Of a stretch of DNA of 64,000 nt, positions 44,891 to 57,020 are shown one piece after another (the stretch's first letter is position 1; every line of letters begins with the position of its first letter). A model generated the notes under the pieces. The model saw only the letters and a list, made by a program, of their open reading frames with translations. It was not told the origin of the DNA and did no database searches. The position numbers and the translations under genes were made by a program. Source of the DNA: Megaleporinus macrocephalus (Eukaryota > Chordata > Actinopteri > Characiformes > Anostomidae); contig CM038709.1 of assembly GCA_021613375.1 (NCBI GenBank), positions 39,701,656 to 39,765,655 of the forward strand, in the 5' to 3' direction.

Positions 44891-46279
44891 TCTAGCATTT
44901 AAGCCCAGGTTTTAGTTTGTTACCTTGAAAAATGGTACCACTTTGGCTCATACTGAGCTGTCTTTATTGTCTATTTGGATTCTCACTTTCCATCATTACT
45001 AACTACCTCTATCTGCATTGTCTGCTGTGCTTGACCTTGGCCTGGTTTGTGTTTTAGGCTTTTGGATTTCCCTTACATTACCAGTAAAGTAACAAGTCTG
45101 ATTTTACTCTAATTTCTTTATAGTCTTAATTCTGCTTCGGCCAAACAGGAGAAAATAAAAAACCTTTCTTCCTCAAACGCTTGTAGTTTTTCAACAGTTC
45201 CTCCAAACAGGGCCTAACTCTTGGCACTATTGTGGCTCCCCTGTAAGACGTGAATAGGCATGTTTACTGCAGATTTAGAAATGGTTACATTTTGGCTGGA
45301 GAGTCAGTGTCAGTGCAATTACTTAGTTTATTTTTTGTTGAGTAGAATCATTGTATAGCCTCTCCTTTGCCAACAGTCCTGCCAGGGTTTTTTTTTTGTG
45401 GGTGCACACACAATCAATGGGTGCCTTGCAGGTCTTAGGTGTTGGGTTTTTGGCGCTGCAGTGGTCCCCAGAGGTCATCTTGGCCAACCGCTGCCCTTCT
45501 GTGTTAGCTTATCGAGACAAAAGCTAGAAGAGCACACCCTGACAGAAAGCAACGTGTTAGCAGCTTGCTTTAGGTCTGGGTTCCCCCCCTTGCCACCAGA
45601 CTTTACTGGGGACTATGCACCCCATGTTGCACTCTATAGACTTCTTTGCATGGGTCACAGTGTACAACATCTGAGCTTATGGTTGAAGTCTGGCGACAAC
45701 ATGCAGGGATGGCCTGGAATCTCCAAGCCCTGCAAATCAGTGGCACTAGCAGTTGGGGTCGAGTAGCACCTGCTTTCAGCCGACCTCTGTGTGACTGGGT
45801 AGCCCCATTTAGGGTAAAAAGGCACATAAGGAATTGTTTTTTTCTGTGTTAGGTAAGTGAGCTGTCCCATTGGTTAGGACTTCAGGAGCTGAAGAGATGC
45901 CCTAACCCCTTTAGATGAAATATTATTAGGTATTATTACTATTTAGTAGCTTCAAATGTCTTGGCTCAGCAATAACAAACCACTAGATTCCCATAGGGGG
46001 GCTAGCAGAAATGGTATGGTCCTAATAGGGCAACACTGTACAGTCACATTTGTTGTTTATTTACAATATCCATGTAAAATGTTGTGACATTGGCACACAA
46101 TAAAGTACAACAGCAGTTTGTGTGACTTGCCGACTCTCCACATGAAGCCTTTCAAACAACAATATGGCTTCTACCTTGTCTCAAGACAGGTTACATCACT
46201 GTAGTCCCATACCCTTCAGTGTTGACCATAAGACTTAGCCGTTTGCCAAGCATGCTGCCCAACCCTGTGAATCACCAGC
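44891..46279. other. Noncoding stretch, nothing recognised
   Basis: Includes a GC-richer patch at 45,400-45,860 with a 122-codon frame (45,398-45,766) that shows no recognisable domain. 'GGGTAGCCCCATTTAGGG' and nearby text may be transposon-derived, but no second copy was found. Confidence 0.35.
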
Positions 46280-46780
46280 TCCCACACATCAGCCGGGCAT
46301 AAACACACTCTCACACACGTGCTTGGAGCCACAGGGAGAAATGTCAGGTGCTGTTAGATCAGCAGGCCTGGCATTAGGAGGAGGTAAGCAGCCACAAACC
46401 CAGATTGCTCACTTCAGATGCCAAACGCTGACCAGACAGTGAATAATGGCACCGTCTCTGGGGAGTGGGAATTACTGTCATCCACCTCTCAGGATCACTT
46501 AATTCCATGTCCACATACTTTAGCTGTGAGTGTTAGCACCTGTAACGGTGCTTTGATACTATTTAATGTTCAACCAAATTGCGGTGGTTCAACCAAAACA
46601 CACGCCAACGTAAAAGACCTCCTTAGCAAAGACCTTCAGCATGCCTGGGAGGTCAAATGGCTCTGTCATATTAGAGTTCTGTCATATTAATGATAAGGAG
46701 GAGATGAAAACAGATGCCCCAAAAGAGCTACAGGGTGAACTAAAGGTGGGTAGGAGAACGTGAGACATAAGTAATTGCAC
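46280..46780. promoter_or_regulatory. Candidate conserved noncoding block
   Basis: Unique DNA with 'ACACGTGCTTGGAGCCAC' (E-box), 'GATCAGCAGGCCTGGC', 'GACAGTGAATAATGGC' and 'GTGGGAATTACTGTC'. A 90-codon frame at 46,418-46,690 is unrecognised. Confidence 0.3.
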
Positions 46781-48277
46781 ATTACTACAGTACTTGTAAC
46801 AATGTAAACAAGGGCGTAGGAGCGGGTTGGACATTGGGGGGGACACATTTGCTAATATGAATCGAAGCCCAATCTATCCCCTAAAATATGACCTATAGTC
46901 TGATTCCACTGTAGGTAACGTAGTAAATCACTGTATGTATAGTAACGTAGAACAACATTTGTGTAATTACAGTAAATTACTAATAAATAAACAAAACACA
47001 ACATTATCTGTACGTCTGTTTATTATTAGATAAATCCAATTAAAGATCACTTTAGACACTAAACTAGATACTCCACGTTACATGATACTGTCGTCAGAAA
47101 ACTTTTATATTATATATGCAGTGTCTGGATTGTATACATATATAACCAAAAAAATATATTATTTTGGAGGTTATGTTAAGGTATGTTAAGGTTTCCTGAC
47201 TAGACAAGACTAACATTAATGTTAGACAGTAAGGCTGTGTCCCAAACAGCACCCTCTGGAACATTACATACTGCACTACTGAAACCACTTCTAACGATGA
47301 AGTCCTTTTATTTATTCATTAATTTATTTATTTTATTTATTCTATTTTTTTTTTTTTACGTATGTAGTGTAGTAGCAGTCTGCAGTTTGAGACGTGGTCA
47401 GACGTTTATATTAACTTTCTGACAAAAGTTAATATAAATGTTAGCTAACCCAAACCCTCCTAGTCTGTTACCATAACAACACATTATACTAAAGCTGTTT
47501 TATTGCAGTACATATGGTCATCGTTGCTATTCATTGCTCTCATCACTGATCTCACGTTTATAGCTGGCGCGAACTACCCAATGCACCAATGAGACGAGAG
47601 CTTGGGTCAGTGAAGCTGGTGACTGCAGGATATTTCTGAACAGGCATCTCAACACAAGCCTTAACAAAGTGTAAGAAACCAGAGACCACCTAACAACCAA
47701 AGCTCGTTGCTAACAACAAACACAGCATGAGAATAGTCAACGCTGCCAAAACATGCTTTAAAATCAAAGTTTTTAAACAGTTTTTGCTTTTTCTGTGGTT
47801 TAATTTTTGGGTGGGACAAATCTACCTGATTTTGATATTGATCCCCCCCAGTTCCTATGCCAATGAATGTAACAGTGCAACTACTGGTGATGTATTCATT
47901 GTTACAGATTACAGTTACACAACTTTAGAGCATATCTCAGTTGCAACTGCATACTGTAACAACATCTTGATTACTATCCTATGCAATTACACATTGTGAA
48001 CTGTTGGATATAGAATCACATACAACACATACTCTGTGAATCTGAAGAACACTTTTATTATATTAAGTGCCATTTGATCGTGCAAATGTTTTTTTTTCTA
48101 AGTGGTAAAAATTCTTAATAGAACCATTGTCTTTACAAAAGAACCACTGAACAACCATATTTTTAAAAAGTATTGCTAAACGTTAGGAAAGTCTACATTT
48201 TCTGTTGACGCTACTGGCCAGCATCTAAAACAATAGCCAGAGGCCTAAAAATCTGCTAGCATAAATGCTAATGGCTC
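46781..48277. other. AT-rich noncoding stretch
   Basis: 'AGGCTGTGTCCCAAACAGC' near 47,233 resembles the R9 terminus (TGGGTGTGTCTCAAA), and 'ATAGAACCATTGTC' to 'AAAAGAACCACTG' near 48,120-48,150 resembles R7. Neither copy is complete. No gene found. Confidence 0.4.
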
Positions 48278-48649
48278 AAGTATAAAACTGGTAAATGGTG
48301 AAGGACTCGTTACAGAGTTGATAATAAAATACTGTTCCGTGTGATTATATGACCAGAAAGACATTAAAACTCATCAAAATAACTCACATTTGAAGATGAC
48401 TTCTCTACTAGTAGCTCCGCTTTTGTCCGCCATGTTGGGGAAAAGTTCTGCCTGCATTGCATCGTGGGATTGCCTTAGCAGCTGAGGAAGAGTTCGATGC
48501 TTCCTTAAAATCAGGGCAAAATAAGGTTCCTCAGTGGACAGCATGTTTAAGGTGTCTAAGAATTGGGACAGTCTACATGTTGGGAGCGCTCATATAATGA
48601 TGTAAATGCTGCCTATGTAGGAGCTCACTAGGTTTTGAGACACACCCAG
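48278..48649 (+). mobile_element. R9 TIR element, left-truncated
   Basis: Matches the R9 copy at 53,722-54,213 from 'AGTATAAAACTGGTAAATGG' to 'TTTGAGACACACCCA'. It has extra 'CTCACTA' near the right end. No coding capacity; the left TIR is missing. Confidence 0.7.
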
Positions 48650-49489
48650 AGATGAGCGTGTTGAAATTTTGTTTTTTATTATGAGCACTTATAGATAGAT
48701 CATTGGAACACTCAACTCTTTGTCAAACCTATCTTGACTGAAACATGATTGGTGATTCTTCCTTTATTTCTTTATTATGTTATTGATGATGCTGATGAAG
48801 GAAACCTTTATTTAGCTCATGAAGTACAAACCAATGAAAGAGTTTGCTTGGCTGCCACAGAGAACAAAAAGCCACTCAATTCTATCATTTTCTGTCGGCC
48901 ATTCTAAGATTTTAACCTTTTTGTTAGACTTTGTATGCATTGCAGACAGTATGCATTGTAGGCCATGCAGTTACTGGATAATAAGTATTAGAATGTAACT
49001 AGCCTGGGATGTTATGTAGTTAATGTTTCTGCATACTGCCCACGCCCGACCACCACCACTACCACCCTGCACCCGCCATGGTAGAACAAATAGCATTCAC
49101 ATTGCCCAGCTGAAGTTGTGCTCTCCAACTGAACTCACCTATTTTATATATGCCTAAATTTTTAGGTTTTAGGTTTTAAAAAAATATTCAAAATTTGAAC
49201 GATTTTGTTATACTTTAAATAAGCAAGGTCAAGCATTGTAATACAGTTCTGAAAAATATTTGGTTGATATTTAAATATACTGAAAAACTATGCTCCAGCT
49301 TGTAATGACAGAGTAATAAAGTATGGTGATTTTGTGATATCACTGCTATACAGCATCAGCTTTAGGTAGATGATGAATTGCCATAATACTGTGTAACAGT
49401 CTTTAGTTTTATTGCACTGTTCATATGTAGTTACATTATAATTACTAGTTACTTACGAAACAATAAGTTAATTACTGCTCCATAATAAA
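48650..49489. other. AT-rich noncoding stretch, nothing recognised
   Basis: No repeat family or frame of note. Confidence 0.35.
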
Positions 49490-49960
49490 TTGCATTGATA
49501 GATTTGAGCCAGACTTTTTCTTTTGTTTTGAAGCCAAGTTATGACCAAAATATGGCAAAAAGAAAATAAAGGATTTTTTCTTTTTATCTGGAAACAGGTC
49601 GACTGTGATGGTTATGGAAAAACCTGTAATTTGAACCCCTTGAGGTATTCCATTGTAGATTTTGTGGTGTGTTTAGGGTCATTGTCCCTTTAGAAGCTAT
49701 CCTCTTTTCATCTTCTAAAGCTAAATGTTGTGGTGAGGATGCTGGAAAGGTTTTCATCTGATGACTCTTCCATAAAGGTCATATTTGTGCAGGTCTTGCT
49801 GCAATTTTACATTTACATCCATACTGACAGGTTGACTCTTCTTTTGTTTCGAAGCCAAGTAATGACCAAAGTGTGTTGAAAATAAAAAAATAAATACATT
49901 TGAGACCAGAAAGGACTGTAGAAATATTAACTTTTCATGAACTTGAACCAATTATTATAA
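49490..49960 (-). pseudogene. Tc1-d: Tc1-like transposase fragment
   Basis: On the minus strand one frame reads RDNDPKHTTKSTMEYLKGF at about 49,635-49,692, with HGRVIR just upstream. These are the spacer and second catalytic aspartate context of Tc1 DDE transposases. A stop lies next to the motif. 'TTGAAGCCAAGTTATGACC' and a related 'TCGAAGCCAAGTAATGACC' 320 bp later suggest a local repeat or terminal parts. Confidence 0.6.
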
Positions 49961-50019
49961 GCCACTTACACACATGGACTCCACTGAATTATGAGCTGGG
50001 TCAAAACATTCTTATCTTA

Positions 50020-50640
50020 TTGCTGCTGGTAACGTCTATGGGTTAAATGTTAATTCTCTTCTAAACTTCTAAACACCGAACATGCCTGTCCAGTCATAGT
50101 GGTACTGAAAACTCAAGGACGCTCCTGAGAGAGACAGCAAAAAGAGCACAGCTAGTCAGATGTGGCCAACTTAATAAAAATGTGATATGACTCCATACTC
50201 TTAAATAATATCTGAAGGCTCGCAGAAGAAGAGGTGACTTTTTTTGTTGCATCGTAATTGAGGAAGACAGATGCCATAATGTGTGTGCTCAGAGAAGAAG
50301 AATTCTGAATATTAAGCAGAGGCCTAGGAGAAAACGTGCTTCCAGGCTGCATTAGAATTTATGCAGATTGCTGTCAAGGCTATCTAAATCACATTTGAAA
50401 GTTCTGCTTTTTCCTTTTTTTAAGTGAGCTGTGTGTATGTGTCTCGTTAGATAGCCTCGTGGCCTGAAAGGTTAATGTCTAGCACTCCTGATGAATTGGA
50501 CAAGGCTACGGGGATTGTGTGTTTTAACATGGTGTAAAGGCATCAGATGGAATGGAGTGAATCATTTATCCATGAATATCCATGATATTAAAAAATGGAC
50601 AGCAATGTAACTATTGATGACAGCAGCAGTGTATGCATAG
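50020..50640. promoter_or_regulatory. Candidate conserved noncoding block
   Basis: Unique sequence with 'AATGTGATATGACTCC', 'TTGTTGCATCGTAATTGAG', 'CATTAGAATTTATGCAG', 'ATTGCTGTCAAGGCTATC' and 'CTCGTTAGATAGCCTCG'. It has AT-rich homeobox-like sites without repeat character. Confidence 0.4.
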
Positions 50641-50679
50641 CTGAATACTTATACATTTTTGTAATATTTTAATTTAGTT

Positions 50680-51450
50680 TACTTTTTATTTCCATCTGTT
50701 ACAGCAAAACATGAAAAAAGGCCTAATGGAAAAGTTTGATCACGCTGCATGGTTAGTACAAAGTCACACCCACTTTTGCCAGTATGACAGATTTTAATCT
50801 TCCTCTTACATCCAATGCTCTTTTCAGGTCTATACACAAATCTTTGATTATGTTTATGTTGGAGGACTAATAGTTATGAAAAAAAAAAACCTTCAGTTTG
50901 AACCCCTTGAGGTAGTCCATTATGGATTTAGTGGTGTGTTTAGGGTCATTGTCCTATTGTAGAAGCCCTTCTTTTTTCATCTTCTGAAGCTCAGGGTGCA
51001 GGAAAGGTTTTCTTCTGATGACTTTTCCATGCAGTTGGACAGTGCACCACCACTCCAGAGTCAGTTAAATCGTCTAGCGACCTTTTCCAGTGAAACTGGG
51101 GATTGATTCAGCTTCCTATCAATCCTGTAAACAGTTCTCTTAGGAGGTTTTCCTGATCTTCCAGACCACAACTTGACCTTCACTGTTTATTACACAATGA
51201 ACTGAGGAAACAGCTACCTGAAAACACTTAGCTATCTGCATCTCCTGCTTTGCAGACATCCGTTACGTTAATGCTCACAACTGCATAGAGGATCCCGTTG
51301 CTGCTGACTGTTTGCTTGAGGTCTGAGAATTTATAAAGGTCTTTCCTAATGATGACTACGAACAAGCTATAGTGCTAACGGGCTAATTAAAATCTGAGAT
51401 TTAAATAAGTTACCTGAGAAATCAAATCTTTGGGGGTGCCCAAAGTTTTG
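50680..51450 (-). pseudogene. Tc1-d: Tc1-like element, decayed
   Basis: Minus-strand pieces in order: GRSGKPPKRTVYRIDRKLNQ (51,110-51,175; the GRPRK-type AT-hook region), HGKVIRRKPFLHPELQK (50,985-51,034), and DNDPKHTTKSIMDYLKG (50,915-50,965), which holds the second catalytic aspartate context. Stop codons lie between. The edge 'GGGGGTGCCCAAAGTTTTGC' near 51,433 resembles a TIR of that element type. Confidence 0.7.
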
Positions 51451-51504
51451 CACTCTGCTCCTCTCCTTTTCTTCTACTCTAAAATGGTATAAAAAAATCT
51501 CAAA

Positions 51505-51640
51505 AAATAAAAATTCATGATAAATGGACAAATAGAAGTGCTACAAAAAAGCTCATAAAAAAATCTGGTTCCATTGACTTACATTAAAAGTAAAGTTTTT
51601 GTTTTCTCCTGTAAAGTTGCAATTTTGCAGATACTTGTTA
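51505..51640 (+). mobile_element. R1 MITE copy
   Basis: 'CATGATAAATGGACAAATAG', 'AATCTGGTTCCATTGACTTA' and 'TTTTCTCCTGTAAAGTTGC', ending in a short TATATATAT tract. Confidence 0.65.
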
Positions 51641-52129
51641 TATATATATGAAATGTATTTATGAAATATATACAGAATATATACAAAATAGCAATAAATT
51701 AGTAAAAATAAGTTAAAAATACATTAACAATACATTTGAACCATATAATGAGCCAAAGTCACCTGTTTATTTTTCTTGTACCTGTTATATAAACAGTTTT
51801 TTAAATAATAATTTTTAAAGGTGTTCTATGGTTTTATTCAACACCCGAATAAACCTACAAATGAACAAGCATTCAAATCAGTGGGCCGTTCCCTCAGAGG
51901 AGTTTTAAACATTTAATGCTTTGATTTGGCAACAGATTTACAGTACATTGCATCATAGTTACTGCACTCACATAAACATCCCCAAGTCTGTTTCGCACCC
52001 CCCACCCAAAAAAAATAGACAGGAAAAAAGACAACAAATAGAAATTGATTACAAAGACAACTTGCATCTGGTGCCAATTATGTCCGCATGATTTCTCCTT
52101 GGAATAAATTACCATATCATCAAAATCCA
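51641..52129. other. AT-rich noncoding stretch, nothing recognised
   Basis: No gene or repeat family recognised; a 79-codon reverse frame at 51,894-52,133 has no domain. Confidence 0.35.
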
Positions 52130-52760
52130 TCAAAAAAGCTGTCAGTCGCTTCTGATCTGTAATTCCAAATTAACGGCACTCACGTCAGAGGAGGCGCTGG
52201 CCCAACTTGGGACAGATCGCCGCGCTGCTTCAGAACGACTCACGATGACAGGGAGCACATGGCCCTGCCTGGCCCAATCGCAGGCCTCTAAGGCATGACA
52301 TGCAAATTTTCTTTTTTTCCTTTTTTTTTTTGCACAAGCTTGAAAAACGAAAACACGCATCAACAGCAATAATGTTTGTTCCCCACTTCCCTGCGGCCTG
52401 TGCTAATCAGACAGGTCCCAGCAAAGTTCCTTTGTTGCTAATGTCAGGCTATTAACGCAAAAGCGGCCTCCGTTCCTTTTCCTCGCTGCTCTCGGCCAGC
52501 TTAATCATCCTCTGAAATAGAAGGTGGGGGGGCGTTGCGTTGGTCATCTGTTTTCTATCAGACCCCATGATGAGCTACCTTTAAGGAATAAAATTGCGAG
52601 CAGTAATTTGGAGTAATAAGGCAGTTACTTTGCGGTTGAAGTTTTGTGCGAGTGGTGACTTTTCTTTGAGGGAACCGCAGCTTACCTCAGTAGGGAGTGG
52701 CGGGTTGAGTAATCAACCACTTACTTTCAACGACGGGCAGTTTTTCCACTGGAAGATGCG
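52130..52760. promoter_or_regulatory. Candidate conserved noncoding block
   Basis: Unique, CpG-containing sequence with sharp edges. Sites include 'CTGTAATTCCAAATTAACGG', 'GGCATGACATGCAAATTTTC' (octamer ATGCAAAT), 'TTCCTTTGTTGCTAATGTC' (SOX-like), 'GGCTATTAACGC' and 'CCAGCTTAATCATCC'. The 75-codon reverse frame inside has no domain. A strong candidate for alignment to other fish. Confidence 0.45.
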
Positions 52761-52954
52761 AAAATAGCCAGTGATTCTATTTACTGCTTCTACTTTATGC
52801 CCATAGATAAACTGCAGGCCACTTACAGCAAATGGGCTTTGACTGCGTATTGGGGGTCTCAGAAGAGTCAGTTACTGATTGCTAATAGCTTCTGGTCATT
52901 CTGCTGGACAGCTTTACGCAAGATCAGATCTCCTGGTTTCTCTTACTCAGAGAG

Positions 52955-53075
52955 TTTTCTGGCTGGTTTTCTCCTCTTGCTTAAAGATGAAAGCTTTAAG
53001 TGGTGTTCATCTATAAGGGACACTTCTGGTGGCCTATCAGGTCTTCCAGGTGTTTTCTATGAGACCACTATTCTT
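52955..53075 (-). pseudogene. Tc1-e fragment (N-terminal part)
   Basis: 'GGTGGCCTATCAGGTCTTCC' with AGGTG and 'GAAAGCTTTAAGTGGTG' match the N-terminal side of Tc1-e at 27,820 and 35,440. The rest is missing, and the 102-codon frame across it is not a gene. Confidence 0.45.
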
Positions 53076-53132
53076 TTGGAATGGCCACTTACTATCACTT
53101 ACTAGCATTTGACTTTCAGTGTCCTTTTAAAG

Positions 53133-53644
53133 CAGAGGTCACTAATAGGTGGACTCCGGTCCAGGTCCGGACCCAGGCATCCTCCAGTGCGGACCCAAAC
53201 CGATAAATTACTGAGAATTACTTAATTGGGGCTTCGTTTTGACAGTTTGTATTTTAACTCTTTTTAACATCACCAAAGGCGCTCCTCAGCCAATCAGATC
53301 TGTGCAGATTATGGAGCGTGGCATGTTTAATTTACTTTTTTTTATAAATAAACACAAAAACATTTTCTTTTTTTAATATAGACCTTTTTTATTTAAAGCT
53401 CTATAATTAATTAATTCAGTTACTCATTCAAAACAATGAATATAGTTAAAATATACTGAACAGTATTTGTAATTTGGTTTATCGTTCAGTTGCTGATTAC
53501 ATAAAATGCTAATAAAACTACTAGGCTTCTTAAGTATACAGGATATGGCACTGAATCATAACACAAGCTACGGTCATAACACAACCACGGTCCGGACCTT
53601 GGCCTGAGGACTGGACCTTATTGAATTCTAATTGAATACCCCTG
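53133..53644. mobile_element. hAT-like MITE with 8-bp TSD
   Basis: About 512 bp. The left end CAGAGGTCACTAATAGG and the right end, in reverse CAGGGGTATTCAATTAG, both carry the CAGRGG start typical of hAT elements. Flanking 8-mers are TTTTAAAG and TTCTAAAG, 7 of 8 identical, as expected for a slightly aged hAT duplication. Subterminal 'GGTCCGGACC'-type words occur on both sides. No transposase is encoded. Confidence 0.75.
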
Positions 53645-53721
53645 TTCTAAAGGATTATATTTTAACATGGAAAATGAATAACTCTACTCCATTAGGTACA
53701 TCTCCTTGCATCTACACTCAT

Positions 53722-54213
53722 TGGGTGTGTCTCAAACCCTAGTGAGTGTCTAAGTAGGCTGTCAAGGTAGGCAGCTATTTAAGTAGCAGCGTTCTCTCCT
53801 CATCTCTCCTCATAAAACAGATTACTGAGACTCTAGTTAGAGAGAGACTGCGTCACGGCTTGTTTTAGCTAGTTGCTAAGCTACCGAGTATAAAACTGGT
53901 AAATGGTGAAGGACTCGTTACAGAGTTGATAATAAAATACTGTTTTGTGTGATTATATGACCAGAAACACATTAAAACTCCAGAGAGAATCAAAATAACT
54001 CACATTTTAAAACCACTTCACTGCTCGTAGATTAGCCTGCGTTGCATCATGGGATTGCCTTAGCGGCTAATGAAGTGTTCGATGCTTCTTAAAATCAGGT
54101 CTAAATAAGGTTCCTCAGTAGACAGCATGTATAAGGTATGTAAGAATTGGGACAGACTACATGTCTGGAGCTGCATACTAAATGCTGTCTATGTAGGTTT
54201 TGAGACACACCCA
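53722..54213. mobile_element. R9 nonautonomous TIR element, full length
   Basis: 492 bp bounded by TGGGTGTGTCTCAAACCC and its near inverse 'GTTTTGAGACACACCCA'. The interior has no ORF. A truncated relative lies at 48,278-48,649. The superfamily is undecided; no clear target-site duplication was seen. Confidence 0.7.
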
Positions 54214-54237
54214 TTTTCCATTGTATCTGCTGTACTT

Positions 54238-54823
54238 ACCGTATAGGAGCATTGTGTAGTTCTACACTTACAGACTGTAGTCCATCTGTTTCTCTGTATA
54301 CTTTATTACCCTGTTCTTCAATAGTCAGGACCTCCACAGGACCACCACAGAGCAGGTATTATGTGGAAGGTGGATCATTTACAGCACTGCAGTGACACTG
54401 ACATGGTGGTGGAGTGTTAGTGTGTGTTATGTTTTGTATGAGTGTATTAACCCTGTGTTCACTCACTGTTCAGTCTATTAGACACGCCTACCTTGCTGGT
54501 CCACCATGTAGATGTAAAATCAGAGATGATCTTGATCTGTTGTTCCACAGTTTGTGTTGGTCATCTTGTAGTCAGTGGTCATCAGTGGTCACAGGACACC
54601 GTGTAGACTGGATGTTGCTGGTAGGGGAACTATTCTCAGTCCAGCAGTGACACTGGATCTGTCTGATCCCCTCATACCAGCAAAACACACAGTACCACCA
54701 TGGCAGTGTCACTACAATGCTGTAAATGATTCACCATCCAAATAATACCTGCTCTGTGGTGGTCCTGTGGGGGTCCTGATCATTGACAAACAGTACAAAG
54801 ATACTAAAAAGTGCTCCTATATG
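54238..54823. mobile_element. R3 foldback element, nearly complete
   Basis: About 590 bp with long inverted arms: the left arm has 'CACAGGACCACCACAGAGC', 'AGGTATTATGTGG', 'CAGCACTGCAGTGACAC'; the right arm has 'AATAATACCTGCTCTGTGG' and 'TGGTCCTGTGGGGGTCC' in inverse order. The centre holds 'GACACGCCTACCTTGCTGG' and 'AGTGGTCACAGGACACCG'. This foldback type is frequent in otophysan fish. No coding capacity; it could form a hairpin. Confidence 0.8.
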
Positions 54824-55009
54824 ATATGATATGAAGTAGCCAGTAGGTATATATATATATATATATACTTATATATTGTGAAGCAAACCAGATCTAACAT
54901 GCAACCGTAACCAAGCAAAGCATGAACGCGCTACAAGCATGGTCTCTGAAGTACCTTTTGAAGAGATACCTCTGCCTCTGTTTTTACAGTTCAGTCAGCG
55001 TGCTCTACT

Positions 55010-55500
55010 TTTGTTTCCCTCTCTGACCTATGCTTTTGCACAACATCCTTTACCAGACGCTCGAAAATAATCCAACCTCTGATTGGAGTCACCTCTTCCC
55101 TTTTAATTTCCTCATGAAACTATGAGAGAGGGAACTTAGGTCGAGCCAAGAGCGGCCTGTCGCAACCCCGTCAGCGTGATTTACCTGGCACTGTCCACAC
55201 TAAGACCTCCGGGCAGTGAATCATGCTGATAAAGCACTTGGGTTTTTGTTCGTTCTTTTTTTTTTTTTTCCTTTCTTTCGCAGAAAGCTGAACCTTAACT
55301 GGAATGCTGTCTATTGGGTTTCACAACACCGAAACACACGAAATGGCAGTTTCACCTCTGTCTATTTCTCCTTTTACCTCGTTTGAGGACAGGGGTGAAG
55401 AAAGTGCACCGATTGCAAAAGCAGAGGTTTAGAGACGGGCTTGTTAGGGGACCGCATGCAAGGACAGGAAAGATGCCTAGACCTTGTGCTTGGGAGTTAA
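55010..55500. promoter_or_regulatory. Candidate conserved noncoding block
   Basis: Unique sequence with 'CAACCTCTGATTGGAGTC', 'CTTTTAATTTCCTCATG', 'CAGCGTGATTTACCTGGC' (E-box CACCTG-like half) and 'GAATCATGCTGATAAAGC'. Short open frames have no domain. Confidence 0.4.
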
Positions 55501-55904
55501 TGATACTGTAGCATATGAGAACACGAAGAAGCACTTTGCATTTAATAGTAAGAAAATAGTGGAGGAAGAAAAACTGTACATTTACTGTAAAGCTAAAACA
55601 TATTAATTCATGAGTGTGCAGGACTGTGAGGCATAACCCTACACATGGTTAGAGAACCAGGAACTAAACTGCAGCAGCAGAAATTTTTTAAAGAGAAAAT
55701 CTTTGAGAAAAGCTGCATTTTGAGCCACTGTTTCGTTAAGATATTCCCCCATACTTGCTGTAAGGACCATCTCAGCTGTTTTATAGAATGCTATAGAAGA
55801 AGTTTTAAATGACATCACGACCATGTAGAACCTCCTACACCAATTCAACATTCTGAAATGACCCCACTGATCTTTTATGGCATTGTGCAAATAACCCTGT
55901 CTGA
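55501..55904. other. Noncoding stretch, nothing recognised
   Basis: An 83-codon reverse frame at 55,639-55,890 contains features such as KTAEMVLTASMGEYLNE that look vaguely transposon-like, but no family was recognised. Confidence 0.3.
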
Positions 55905-57020
55905 TACTTTCATTGATGGAGTGTAGAAGCCAAGAACTATTTAGGAAGCTTTAATTTCAAGAGCATACCACAAAACAAGACCAACATCCAGCATGTCACA
56001 GTATCAGAACAAGTCCTCATGTCTCCAAAATCCGAAATTTTTAAGAGAAGTATTCTTAACTTTCACTGGAAGTTGATGAAACTACCATGAAACTTTGAAC
56101 CAGTGTGAACAGTAACTGTTGGGGCGAGATGTCCTCCCATGTGATGTAAGATAAATTTTCACCAATCTGGCATCTATCTTTTACAGAATGTATCATTTAC
56201 ATTCCTAATCATTTCTAGTCGTTACAATTTTCAAAAATGAGTAGCGCTATTCAACAAAGAACAACACTAATAATATATTGTAGCATCTGGCTGCCACTAG
56301 TTCAAAGCTGAGGGAGGCACGGCCAAGCCCACCGAATCTGGACTCCCAGTAAGAGTGACCCTGGGGGGCTTCTTACTCTATGTTACCTTTTTTCTTTAGG
56401 AAGAGATGATTAGGCTGAAACTGAAAGGTTATATCAGTTATGCTCTTAAAATAAAAATGCTAAAGAGTGTTCTTTGTAGCAATGCCACAGAATAAACACT
56501 GCTGGTTCCCCAAAGAACCTGTGAACCCGGTTTAGTAAATCAAGAGGTTCTATGCCAACACATCTTTTATACACTTTCAGTAGTAACAGTACTCTTTAGA
56601 GTTCTTTGGACAAATGAAGAACGACTCTACTTCCCATAAACAACCCTCCAACTATTTCTTTCAGGACCCATTTTTGTAAATGAGAAGTGTGAATGTGTAG
56701 ACTTTTTAACTTTCACTGGAAGTTGATAAAACTACTATTTTTGTTGGTCAATGTGAACAGTAATTGTTTGGTGAGACGTCTTGCCACGTGGTGTAAGATA
56801 CATTTTCACCAATTTGGCCTCTATATTTTACAGAATGTCTTATTTACATATCTAATCATTTCTAATTGTTACATTTTCCCAAAATTATTAGCGCTATTAG
56901 ACAAGGAACAACACTAAAAATGTATTGTAGCATCCAGCTGCCATTAGCTCAAAGCTGCAGTTGGCATGGCCAAGTACACAGGTTCATGGGAGGTGCTGGA
57001 CGCACAGTAAGAATGACTTT
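55905..57020 (+). repeat. R7 block: duplicated mosaic segments
   Basis: 'TTAACTTTCACTGGAAGTTG' to 'AGCATCTGGCTGCCACTAG' at 56,055-56,310 recurs at 56,705-56,955 in direct orientation about 650 bp apart. Between them 'CTGGGGGGCTTCTTACTC' to 'AAGTGTGAATGTGTAG' is shared with 58,335-58,645. Recurring 'AAAGAACC' and 'AGGTTCT' words link it to a fish MITE-like family. No ORF. Confidence 0.65.

Noticed and set aside
45398..45766. 122-codon frame in a GC-richer patch
   Set aside because: Overlapping frames on both strands and no domain; possible old transposon, but no second copy in the window.
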